Shown piece after piece: positions 1 to 6,280 of a stretch of DNA of 18,465 nucleotides; position 1 is the first letter of the stretch; each line of letters starts with the position of its first letter. The stretch is from Pelagibius sp036570545. Lineage in GTDB: Bacteria > Pseudomonadota > Alphaproteobacteria > Kiloniellales > Kiloniellaceae. The translations under genes were made by a program, and so were the position numbers. The notes below the pieces were generated by a model. That model saw nothing but the letters and a program-made list of their open reading frames with translations, was not told where the DNA came from and searched no databases. The stretch spans positions 1-18,465 of the forward strand of contig DATCXZ010000063.1 in assembly GCA_036570545.1 (NCBI GenBank). Direction: 5' to 3'.

Positions 1-137
1 AAATCGCCAAGCTGCGCCATCGCGATGCCGCGCAGCGCGAGGGCGGGGGCGTCGTCGCGCAGGCCAACCCGCTTCAACACCCCGAGGAGGTCGCCCGCGG
101 CGAGCGCCCGCGCCGCGGCCGTGATCAGCGAGTCCAT
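1..137 (-). CDS. N-terminal fragment of a probable helix-turn-helix regulator
   Basis: The gene is read leftward from an ATG at 137 and runs off the window, leaving 45 complete codons. The visible peptide begins MDSLITAAARALAAGDLLGV and continues as alanine/leucine-rich amphipathic helices ending in AMAQLGD, which looks like the start of a TPR-like helical repeat. From memory, this N-terminus matches an alphaproteobacterial family annotated as helix-turn-helix domain proteins, with a long TPR-like region and a C-terminal HTH. The HTH itself is not in the window. It is divergent from the DUF899 operon, with 121 bp between the two starts, so it may regulate that operon (inference). A GGGAT stretch just upstream is a poor ribosome binding site. 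Confidence 0.5.
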   Translation of the reverse strand, partial: MDSLITAAARALAAGDLLGVLKRVGLRDDAPALALRGIAMAQLGD

Positions 138-258
138 CGGAATCCCGTCACATTTGTCACTCCCACCCTGCCGATGCCTGGCACTAGGTATTTCTAGCGA
201 CAGACACCACCGACCGTGTCGCGCAGCGATTGTATAGCCAAAGGAAGGAGCCAAAGCG
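138..258. promoter_or_regulatory. Divergent upstream region of the HTH and DUF899 genes
   Basis: These 121 bp separate two divergent starts and should hold both promoters. A strong ribosome binding site, GGAAGGAG at 243-250, lies 8 bp before the ATG at 259. A CTAG-gtattt-CTAG arrangement at 184-197 and a repeated GTCAC (147-151 and 156-160) could be regulator contacts. I see no convincing -35/-10 pair on either strand. Confidence 0.35.
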
Positions 259-1071
259 ATGAGAACGCAGACAACCAGCACGACGGGACCCTCGCGGGCA
301 GCCAGTGAAAGCCCTCGCGTCGTCTCCCGGGACGAATGGCTTGCCGAGCGCAAGGCGCTGCTGGCGCAGGAAAAAGAACTGACGCACCTGCGTGACCGGA
401 TCGCCGGCGAGCGCCGCGCGCTGCCGTGGGTGCGCATCGACAAGGATTACGTTTTCGACGCACCCGAGGGCCGGCGCAGCCTTGCCGACCTGTTCGAGGG
501 CCGCCGGCAACTGCTGGTGCAGCACTTCATGTTCGGCCCGGGATGGAAGCAGGGTTGCCCGAGTTGCTCCTTCATGGCCGACCACAGTGACGGCATGACA
601 GCGCATCTGGCCCATCGTGACGTTACCCTGGTGGCCGTCTCGCGCGCGCCGCTGCCCGACATCGAGCGCTTTCGCCAGCGCATGGGCTGGCAGTTCAAGT
701 GGGTTTCCTCGCACGGCAGTGACTTCAACTACGACTTCGGCGTCAGCTTCACGCCGGAAGATCTGGCCAAGGGAGAGATCCGCTACAACTACGGCTCCTG
801 GCCCTACTCCCAGGAAGAATGGCCCGGCATCAGCGTGTTTTTCAGGAACGAAGCGAACGAGGTCTTCCACACCTACTCGACCTACGGGCGCGGCGTGGAG
901 GTGATGATGGGAGCCTATGCCATGCTCGACCTCATGCCGAAAGGCCGCGATGAGAGAGACGTGGAGCACAAGATGGAGTGGGTGCGCCACCACGACCGCT
1001 ACGAGTCGGACTCGGCGGCGACGGCGGCTGCCGGTTCGGTCGAGGAGCTTTTCGGCACCTTCAAGGACTAG
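259..1071 (+). CDS. DUF899 family thioredoxin-like protein
   Basis: A 270-residue cytoplasmic protein of the DUF899 family, which has a thioredoxin-like fold. The hallmark block is visible at residues 89-112: HFMFGPGWKQGCPSC, then SFMADHSDG. It includes a C100-P-S-C103 CxxC pair in the position of a redox motif. Later family blocks are also present: the VSSHGSDFNYDFGVSF stretch (149-164) and VFHTYSTYGRG (202-212). Length is normal for the family. The reaction is not established; a disulfide or peroxide-related role is only suggested by the fold. The start is supported by GGAAGGAG 8 bp upstream. It leads a three-gene operon with a small membrane protein and a VOC protein, and is divergent from a probable HTH regulator. 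Confidence 0.9.
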   Translation: MRTQTTSTTGPSRAASESPRVVSRDEWLAERKALLAQEKELTHLRDRIAGERRALPWVRIDKDYVFDAPEGRRSLADLFEGRRQLLVQHFMFGPGWKQGCPSCSFMADHSDGMTAHLAHRDVTLVAVSRAPLPDIERFRQRMGWQFKWVSSHGSDFNYDFGVSFTPEDLAKGEIRYNYGSWPYSQEEWPGISVFFRNEANEVFHTYSTYGRGVEVMMGAYAMLDLMPKGRDERDVEHKMEWVRHHDRYESDSAATAAAGSVEELFGTFKD

Positions 1072-1122
1072 CAGGGCAAGGCCCCGGTCGCGTGATCGAC
1101 GCTTCGCCTCAGGAGGAATGAC

Positions 1123-1437
1123 ATGAGCGCAACCTACGCCCACAGCGGTGGCGCGATCCGTTCCAAAGGCAGGCAGGCGCTCGCCCGCCGCGTCGCCGAC
1201 TGGCTCGCTCTCGCGGCGGGGCCGACTTTCGCGATCATGGCGCTGCTTGCGGGCCTTCCCGGCGGCGGCCAGCCGGATCTCCTCTGCCTGGCGGCAGAAC
1301 ATAGCGCGCCGCTGAGCGGCATGGTCCCAATGTACCTACTGATGAGCGCCTTCCATTTGCCGCCCTGGCTGAAGCTGATCTGCAACCGAAGAAATGGCCC
1401 CCGGCAACCCCTTGCCCGTGCATACAGAACACGTTAG
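1123..1437 (+). CDS. Small single-pass membrane protein, function unknown
   Basis: A 104-residue protein beginning 51 bp after the DUF899 stop, with a strong ribosome binding site (AGGAGGAA at 1111-1118) before ATG 1123. One clear hydrophobic segment is seen at about residues 26-45 (WLALAAGPTFAIMALLAGLP). A second, weaker one covers the MVPMYLLMSAFHLPPWLKLI block at about 67-86. The tail is basic and ends in RAYRTR. I know of similar short unnamed membrane proteins next to DUF899 genes, but no function. The good ribosome binding site and tight packing argue that it is real. The last 15 or so residues look less conserved in character and could reflect drift. Confidence 0.7.
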   Translation: MSATYAHSGGAIRSKGRQALARRVADWLALAAGPTFAIMALLAGLPGGGQPDLLCLAAEHSAPLSGMVPMYLLMSAFHLPPWLKLICNRRNGPRQPLARAYRTR

Positions 1438-1471
1438 GCCTCGCGCAGATCCGAGCACCTCAGGAGACCTC

Positions 1472-1840
1472 ATGTTTGACCACGTCGTATTCGGAGTCAG
1501 CGACTATGCCGCGAGCAAAGCGTTCTTCCTCAAGGCACTCGAGCCGCTTGGTGTCGCTGTCGTCCTGGAGGGGCCCTTGGGTATCGAGCTTAGTCCAAAC
1601 GGCACATCTTCATTGTGCCTGTTCCAAACCGAGGAGAAGCCGGCGCATCTTCACTTGGCGTTCACGGCCGAGAATCGGCAGCAAGTCGACGCTTTCCATC
1701 GCGCGGCTTTGGCGGCGGGCGGCAAAGACAACGGTGCACCTGGCCTGCGGCCGCAGTACCACGCGCACTACTATGCAGCTTTTGTCATTGGTCCGGACGG
1801 ACACAACATCGAAATGGTTTGCCACGAGCCTGCGGCCTGA
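1472..1840 (+). CDS. VOC (glyoxalase/dioxygenase fold) family protein
   Basis: A 122-residue single-domain vicinal-oxygen-chelate protein. Its beginning, MFDHVVFGVSDYAASKAFF, is the usual first beta strand and helix, with H4 a likely metal ligand. HLHLAF (59-64) and the closing GPDGHNIEMVCH block (107-118, with E114) supply the other typical ligand positions. Such proteins may be lyases, dioxygenases, isomerases or antibiotic-binding proteins, and the substrate cannot be read from sequence. I chose ATG 1472 because CAGGAG (1461-1466) lies just before it and the family starts there. A longer in-frame ORF to 1394 overlaps the upstream gene and has no homologous character. It is the third gene of the DUF899 operon. 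Confidence 0.85.
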   Translation: MFDHVVFGVSDYAASKAFFLKALEPLGVAVVLEGPLGIELSPNGTSSLCLFQTEEKPAHLHLAFTAENRQQVDAFHRAALAAGGKDNGAPGLRPQYHAHYYAAFVIGPDGHNIEMVCHEPAA

Positions 1841-1865
1841 CCCTTTGCCCGGTGAACCGCCGGTG

Positions 1866-1880
1866 CGCGGGCGACCCGCG
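1866..1880. terminator. GC-rich hairpin between convergent genes
   Basis: CGCGGG-cga-CCCGCG is a perfect 6-bp stem with a 3-nt loop in the 63 bp between the convergent VOC and nitroreductase genes. No T tract follows on either strand, so it is at best a weak or factor-assisted terminator. Confidence 0.25.
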
Positions 1881-1903
1881 GCCGGGCCTCCCGAGAGGAT
1901 TGC

Positions 1904-2599
1904 TCAGAAGCCGCGGAATGTGGTGAAGGCGGGGACCGGCTCGCGCTCGGTGCGGAAGGTGTTGAGCGGCGCATTGCAGTCGGGGTAGCCGAGCGACAGA
2001 CCGGCAAAGACGATCTGCTCCGGCGGAAGCTCCAGATGCCGCGCCAGCGTAAGCGGCCAGCTGGCCCACACCGCCTGCGGGCAGGTCGCCAGCCCGCGCG
2101 AGACCGCGGCGAGCATGAGCGTCTGGACGAACATGCCAAGATCCGCCCACTGCCTCGGTCCGACCCGGCGGTCGAGGCAGAAGAAGAGAGCTACCGGCGC
2201 GCCGAAGCAGCGCAGGTTCATCTCCTCGAGTACAGCCTGGCCGTTCATCTCGCGCGTGAGCCCCAGCGCCTCGTAGCGAAGCTCCCCGGCACGCCGCCGA
2301 CGCGCGCGAAGCGGCTCCCAGAGGTCGCGCGGATAGGCCGGCACCTCCGGCTTCTCGCGCGCGCCGGCCTGCAGCTTCGCCGTCACGTCCTCGACGAGGC
2401 GCTGGAGCGCATCGCCGGTCAGCGCGTGGACATGCCAGCCCTGCAGGTTGCCGCCGGAGGGCGCGTGGCGGGCGACATCGAGGCAGTGCTCCACCTCGGC
2501 GCGCGGCACCGGGCGCGGAAGGAAGGCGCGGGTCGCGCGACGGGCGCGAACCGCCTCCTCCAAAGAAAGGGAGAGTTCGTCCTCGGTCTTCGGGATCAC
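1904..2599 (-). CDS. Nitroreductase family FMN-dependent oxidoreductase
   Basis: A 231-residue protein with nitroreductase-superfamily features. An RRATRAF motif at 20-26 (FMN phosphate binding) is followed by ARHAPSGGNLQGWHV (43-57), the usual APSxxNxQxW block. A FAGLSLGYPD block (around 197-206) and a closing FRTEREPV segment finish the fold. Family members are homodimeric and use NAD(P)H to reduce nitro, quinone or enone groups. The subtype resembles PnbA/NfsB-like members, but the substrate is unknown. Its start overlaps the end of the CitE-like gene by 4 bp (ATGA), making it the last gene of the seven-gene operon. In a carboxylate operon it could reduce an unsaturated intermediate (inference). 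Confidence 0.88.
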   Translation of the reverse strand: MIPKTEDELSLSLEEAVRARRATRAFLPRPVPRAEVEHCLDVARHAPSGGNLQGWHVHALTGDALQRLVEDVTAKLQAGAREKPEVPAYPRDLWEPLRARRRRAGELRYEALGLTREMNGQAVLEEMNLRCFGAPVALFFCLDRRVGPRQWADLGMFVQTLMLAAVSRGLATCPQAVWASWPLTLARHLELPPEQIVFAGLSLGYPDCNAPLNTFRTEREPVPAFTTFRGF

Positions 2600-3477
2600 G
2601 AGATCGCGCGTCCGGCGCGGGCGAGGATGCGGATGGCCGAACGGCGGTGGGGCTGGTCGACCATGCGGCCCTCGAGCCGCCCGGCGCCCTTGCCGTCGAG
2701 CGCGGCGAGGACGGCCTCGGCCCAGGCGATCTGCTCGGCATCAGGCGTGAGGGCGGCGTTGATGACGGGGATCTGCGCCGGATGAATCGCAGCCTTTGCC
2801 GTGAACCCGTCCGCCAGTGCCTCCCGGGTCTCGCGGTCGAGCGCCTCGAGGTCGCGGAAGTCGACCGAAACGGCGTCGACCGCGACCGCGCCGGCAGCGG
2901 CGGCCGCCATCAGGCACTGCGCCCGCGCGAACTGGTAGGGCAGCGTATAGGCGCCCCCGGCATCGCGGTTGCGCGCCGCGCCGAGGTCGGCGGAGAGATC
3001 CTCGCCGCCCCAGAGAAGGCCCCAGAGCCGCGGCGCGGGCGCGGCGGCGAAGCTCGGCAGGTCCAGCGTCGCGGCAGCGGTTTCGGTCGCAACCGGCAGG
3101 ATGCGCGTGCTGCCTTGCGTAAGCCCTTCGCGCACCTCGAGCGCGTCGAGGTGGTGGCTGAGCCGCTCCACATCGCGCAGGCCACAGCACTTCGGCAGCA
3201 TGACGCCGAACGGCGCGCCCGCGACAGCCGTCACCAGGTCCGCGAGCGCGTGCGGCGTATCGAACCCGTTGATCCGGACGAAGACGGCGCGGCCCGAGGC
3301 GCGCGCCGGCTCCAGCCAGGCTGCGGTCACCTCGCGGGCGCGCGCCTTGCTTTCCTCGGCAACGGCGTCCTCGAGATCGAGAATGACGGCATCCGCCTCG
3401 CCCGCGAGCGCCTTCTCGATCTTGCGCTCGTCATGGCCCGGCACGAAGAGCAGCGATCGGATCACCGCCGGCGGCAT
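2596..3477 (-). CDS. CitE-like CoA-ester lyase (HpcH/HpaI superfamily)
   Basis: A 293-residue TIM-barrel lyase of the citrate-lyase-beta/malyl-CoA/citramalyl-CoA lyase family. Seen: RSLLFVPGHDERKI at 7-20 with the CoA-contacting Arg7, DLEDAV at 34-39, VATET with probable Mg ligand E132, WGGEDLSADLG with probable Mg ligand D160, and the AIHPAQI signature at 230-236. All key residues are present, so it should be active. These enzymes split a 3-hydroxyacyl-CoA dicarboxylate into acetyl-CoA (or propionyl-CoA) and a 2-oxoacid. In this setting (S)-citramalyl-CoA to acetyl-CoA plus pyruvate is the attractive guess, with malyl-CoA or methylmalyl-CoA lyase as alternatives. It overlaps both neighbours by 1-4 bp, so it is translationally coupled. 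Confidence 0.88.
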   Translation of the reverse strand: MPPAVIRSLLFVPGHDERKIEKALAGEADAVILDLEDAVAEESKARAREVTAAWLEPARASGRAVFVRINGFDTPHALADLVTAVAGAPFGVMLPKCCGLRDVERLSHHLDALEVREGLTQGSTRILPVATETAAATLDLPSFAAAPAPRLWGLLWGGEDLSADLGAARNRDAGGAYTLPYQFARAQCLMAAAAAGAVAVDAVSVDFRDLEALDRETREALADGFTAKAAIHPAQIPVINAALTPDAEQIAWAEAVLAALDGKGAGRLEGRMVDQPHRRSAIRILARAGRAIS

Positions 3478-4640
3478 CAGAACGCGCCCATCCCGAGGAA
3501 GCCGTCCTCTGGGAAGGTGCCGTAGACACGCTTGCCGACGAGGTCCTTCAAGGTCTCCGTCGTTCCGCCGCCGAGGGACCCGTAGCGGGCGCCGCGGTAG
3601 AAGTGCGAGACCCTGTACTCATCCGTGAAGCCGTAACCGCCGTGGACCTGGAGCGCCTTGTCGGTCACCCGGATCGCCATCTCGTTCACATGCATCTTGG
3701 CGATGGCGGCAAGGTAGGGGTCGGGAAAGGGGTCGGCGCTGGCGCAGGCCCGGTAGAGGATCGAGCGCCCGACCTCGATGTCGCGATACATCTCGGCGAG
3801 CATCCAGCGCATTCCCTGCATCGTGCCGATCGGGCGGCCAAAGGCCTCGCGGTCGCGGGCATAGCGCAGAGCCTCGCCGAACGCACCCTCCGCCAGTCCG
3901 AGCGAGACCGAGGGATTCATGCAGCGCTGGGTGTTGAAGGCGCTCAGCAGCTTGCGGAAGCCGTCTTCGCGGATGATCAGGTGCTCAAGCGGCATCTCGC
4001 AATTATTGAACTGGATCTCCGCAAGGTTCTCACCACCCATGGTGTGGTAGCGCGCGGTGACCTCGAAGCCCGGCGTGTCCCGGTTGAGGAGGACACAGCC
4101 GATCCCCTCGCGCCCGGGCTGGCTGTCGATGCGGGTGAAGACCACGAACCACTGCGCCTCGTCGGCGCGACTGATCAGCGTCTTGGTTCCGTTGAGGACG
4201 ATGCGGTCGCTGTGAACCTGCGTGTTCGTCCGGTAGTTGGCGACGTCGGTGCCCGCGTGGGGCTCGGTCATGCAGATCGCGAGGACGACCTTGCCGGTGC
4301 AGACGCCCGGCAGGATCTGCTCCTTGATGTGCTGCGGCGCATAGGTGGCGATGACGCGATTCTGCACACCCATCGCGCTCATCACAGCCATGGCCGTCAC
4401 GTAGCAGACCTTCGCGATCTCCTCGAGCACGATCGCGCAATCGAGCACCGGCAGGCCGAGGCCGCCGTATTCCTCGGGCACGCCCATTCCGAGCACGCCG
4501 AGATCGGCGAGGTCCTTGATGTTCTCCCACGGGAAGGTGCCATCCTGGTACTTCATCACCCGTGGCTTGAACCTGTCGTTCGCGAGCTGGCGAACGGACT
4601 CCACCATCGCGCGCTGTTCCTGGTTGAGCTCAAGCTTCAT
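3477..4640 (-). CDS. Acyl-CoA dehydrogenase family flavoprotein, catalytic Glu apparently missing
   Basis: A 387-residue protein with the full acyl-CoA dehydrogenase fold. It has an N-terminal helical domain, the MTEPHAGTD flavin motif at 124-132, the YARDREAFGRPIG block around 260-272 and QVHGGYGFTDEY at 331-342. In most members the catalytic Glu lies in a YEGTSE motif. Here the matching segment is GGGTTE (357-362), which puts G358 at the Glu position. The alternative Glu used by isovaleryl-CoA dehydrogenases aligns with Q238 (TQR). So neither usual base is visible. The enzyme may do something other than alpha,beta-dehydrogenation, or use another base. 3-sulfinopropionyl-CoA desulfinases are a known precedent for an active family member without the Glu. 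It lies in the operon between the GntR regulator and the CitE-like lyase, with a 1-bp overlap with the latter. Confidence 0.88.
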   Translation of the reverse strand: MKLELNQEQRAMVESVRQLANDRFKPRVMKYQDGTFPWENIKDLADLGVLGMGVPEEYGGLGLPVLDCAIVLEEIAKVCYVTAMAVMSAMGVQNRVIATYAPQHIKEQILPGVCTGKVVLAICMTEPHAGTDVANYRTNTQVHSDRIVLNGTKTLISRADEAQWFVVFTRIDSQPGREGIGCVLLNRDTPGFEVTARYHTMGGENLAEIQFNNCEMPLEHLIIREDGFRKLLSAFNTQRCMNPSVSLGLAEGAFGEALRYARDREAFGRPIGTMQGMRWMLAEMYRDIEVGRSILYRACASADPFPDPYLAAIAKMHVNEMAIRVTDKALQVHGGYGFTDEYRVSHFYRGARYGSLGGGTTETLKDLVGKRVYGTFPEDGFLGMGAF

Positions 4641-4673
4641 CTGTAATCTCGTCCTTGCAAAACTTCCGGTGTC

Positions 4674-4701
4674 GGTTCTGGCGTGTTGGTTCTGGCGTGT
4701 C
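4674..4701. repeat. 14-bp tandem duplication between gntR-type and acyl-CoA dehydrogenase genes
   Basis: GGTTCTGGCGTGTT is followed directly by GGTTCTGGCGTGTC: two copies of a 14-bp unit with one difference at the last base. It lies in the 64-bp gap inside the operon. It could be replication slippage or a duplicated binding site. No regulator is assigned. Confidence 0.8.
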
Positions 4702-4704
4702 GCC

Positions 4705-5463
4705 TCAGCCGATGCGGCGGCCAGGGCGGAACGCGATCTTCATCGGCTCGCCAACCATATGCTGGTAGCGCGTCTTGATGAGGTGATCGAGCTCCCCAAG
4801 ATGCTCGGTCATCTCCCGCACCGCCTCGTCGGGTTGACGGCGGCGGCAGGCGTCGAGGATGCGCCGGTGCGCTTTGACGATGTGCGCGCGGTTGTTTGCC
4901 GTGTAGCTGAGCCCGTGATGCTCCCCGCTCGCGAGGATGCTGATCGTGCTCCAGAAGGTCTCCAGCACCGGGTTTGCGGACGCCCGCGCGATGATGCTGT
5001 GGAACTCGCGGTTCTCGTTGGCAAAAGCGATGGCATCGTTGCCGATTTTCGCCAGGCGCTCGATCGACGCTTCGAGCGCCTGGAAGTCCTCTTCGGTCGC
5101 GTGCAGCGCGGCGTCGCGGACGAGGGCGGGCTCGATCGCGATGCGCGCCCGGAGGATCGCCACGAAGGGCACGTTGTTAAGGCGCAGGAACACCGAGAGC
5201 GCGTGCGCCACGAAGTCGACGCCCGGCTGGTTTATGATGACGCCGCCCTTTGGACCGGGACGCAGCGTGACGACGCCATGGCTCTCGAGAATCCTGATGC
5301 TTTCCCGCAGGGTCGGCCGGCTCACCTTGAACTGCGCCAGCATCTCGGCCTCCGTGCCGAAGCTGTCGCCGGGCCGCAGGTCGGAATCGATGATCCGGTC
5401 AAGCAGGAGCCGCGCGAGCTGCTCCGTCTTGCTGATCGAGTGATTGAGCACATCATCCTTCAT
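4705..5463 (-). CDS. GntR family transcriptional regulator, FadR/FCD subfamily
   Basis: A 252-residue regulator. A winged helix at about residues 12-78 carries GTEAEMLAQFKVSRPTLRES (36-55), the GntR recognition helix, and then a wing, LRPGPKGGVII. An all-helical FCD effector domain follows at about 90-235, with H155 (REFH), H199 (KAHRRIL) and H221 (TEHL) in the spacing of the FCD metal site. N151 replaces the more usual first Asp. FCD regulators sense carboxylates or acyl-CoAs. ATG 5463 is preferred because it starts the compact N-terminus. A GTG at 5475 in frame is possible and lies 2 bp from the hydratase stop. Encoded inside the operon, it probably autoregulates it and may bind the palindromes at 9069-9156. 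Confidence 0.9.
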   Translation of the reverse strand: MKDDVLNHSISKTEQLARLLLDRIIDSDLRPGDSFGTEAEMLAQFKVSRPTLRESIRILESHGVVTLRPGPKGGVIINQPGVDFVAHALSVFLRLNNVPFVAILRARIAIEPALVRDAALHATEEDFQALEASIERLAKIGNDAIAFANENREFHSIIARASANPVLETFWSTISILASGEHHGLSYTANNRAHIVKAHRRILDACRRRQPDEAVREMTEHLGELDHLIKTRYQHMVGEPMKIAFRPGRRIG

Positions 5464-5468
5464 CGGAA

Positions 5469-5506
5469 CCCCCACCCTATTGCCCCACCTTATTGCCCAC
5501 CTTGTT
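5469..5506. repeat. Three tandem 12-13 bp repeats at the hydratase/regulator junction
   Basis: On the plus strand the units are CCCCCACCCTATT (5469-5481), GCCCCACCTTATT (5482-5494) and GCCCACCTTGTT (5495-5506). Read on the coding strand each contains an AAGGTGGG-like, Shine-Dalgarno-like core. The repeat encodes the NKVGNKVGQ tail of the hydratase and supplies the leader of the GntR-type gene. Confidence 0.8.
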
Positions 5507-6280
5507 AAAGGTCGGCGGGCGCTTCATTGCGAAGGCCGCCAGGCCTTCGGCGTAGTCCTCGCTCGCCAGCACCTGCATGACCGCCTGCCGCTCCAGCTCA
5601 AGACCCTCTGCAAGGGTCCGATCCATCCCCTGCCGGACCGTGCGCTTGAGCAAGGATGAAGCCTGGCGCGACCGGCTTGCGACGCGGCTCGAGAAGCGGA
5701 GCGCCTCGCCCTCCAGCCGATCGTCCTCGAACACCGCGTTGACGAGGCCCCAGTCGAGCGCCGTCTCCGCGTCCACCGGCTCACCGCCGTACATCATCTG
5801 GAAGGCGCGCCCGGTGCCGATCAGCCGCGGCAGCCGCTGTGTGCCGCCGGCGCCCGGAATCGCGCCGATCCGCGCCTCGGTCAGCCCAATGCTGGCGGAG
5901 CCTGCGGCGATTCGCATGTCGCAGGCAAGCGCCAGCTCGCAGCCGCCGCCGAGGGCAAGGCCATTGAGGACGGCAAGCGTCGGCATGGGCGCCTCGGCCA
6001 GCGCATCCGCCGTCGCGGCGATCGAGCGGTTGTGGGCGAGCTTGCCCGCGTCGTCGAGCGCGCGGCGCTCCTTCAGGTCGGCGCCGGCGCAGAACGCCCG
6101 CCCTGCCCCGGCCAGGACGAGAATTCCCGCTGCCTTGCGCTCGGCGCTTTCGATGCCGGCGCGCAACGCGGCGATCATGGCGCCCGAGAGCGCATTGAGG
6201 CGTTCGGGGTTGTTCAGCCGCAGCCGGCAGACGCCATCGGTCGGCCAGTCGACGACGACCGGCACATCAATTCCCGTCAT
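5477..6280 (-). CDS. Enoyl-CoA hydratase/isomerase (crotonase) family protein
   Basis: A 267-residue crotonase. The oxyanion-hole segment FCAGADLKE is at 63-71. LALGGGCELALACDMRIA (108-125) carries E115, and GLTEARIGAIPGAGGTQRLP (132-151) carries E135. These two Glu residues are those that true hydratases use to add water to a 2-enoyl-CoA, so hydratase activity is plausible. PPTF near the end is typical for the family. The last residues NKVGNKVGQ come from a short tandem repeat and are unlikely to be ancestral. The start overlaps the CoA-transferase stop by 4 bp, so it is translationally coupled. In the pathway it could hydrate an unsaturated dicarboxylyl-CoA before the CitE-like lyase acts, a step done by a MaoC-type enzyme in known itaconate loci. 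Confidence 0.92.
   Translation of the reverse strand: MTGIDVPVVVDWPTDGVCRLRLNNPERLNALSGAMIAALRAGIESAERKAAGILVLAGAGRAFCAGADLKERRALDDAGKLAHNRSIAATADALAEAPMPTLAVLNGLALGGGCELALACDMRIAAGSASIGLTEARIGAIPGAGGTQRLPRLIGTGRAFQMMYGGEPVDAETALDWGLVNAVFEDDRLEGEALRFSSRVASRSRQASSLLKRTVRQGMDRTLAEGLELERQAVMQVLASEDYAEGLAAFAMKRPPTFNKVGNKVGQ

Noticed and set aside
184..1302. A 372-codon minus-strand frame opposite the DUF899 gene
   Set aside because: The DUF899 protein on the other strand is unmistakable and has a good ribosome binding site. The antisense product resembles nothing known.
1785..2741. A 318-codon minus-strand frame overlapping the nitroreductase and lyase genes
   Set aside because: It is a frame-shifted shadow made mostly of Arg, Ala, Pro and Ser. 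The nitroreductase frame carries all the motifs.
4030..4530. A possible frameshift in the acyl-CoA dehydrogenase-fold gene suggested by an overlapping minus-strand frame
   Set aside because: The main frame runs 387 codons with every fold motif in order, so the other frame is a shadow.
3603..4646. A 347-codon plus-strand frame opposite the acyl-CoA dehydrogenase-fold gene
   Set aside because: It is an antisense shadow with His/Asp/Val-rich low-information sequence and no domain.
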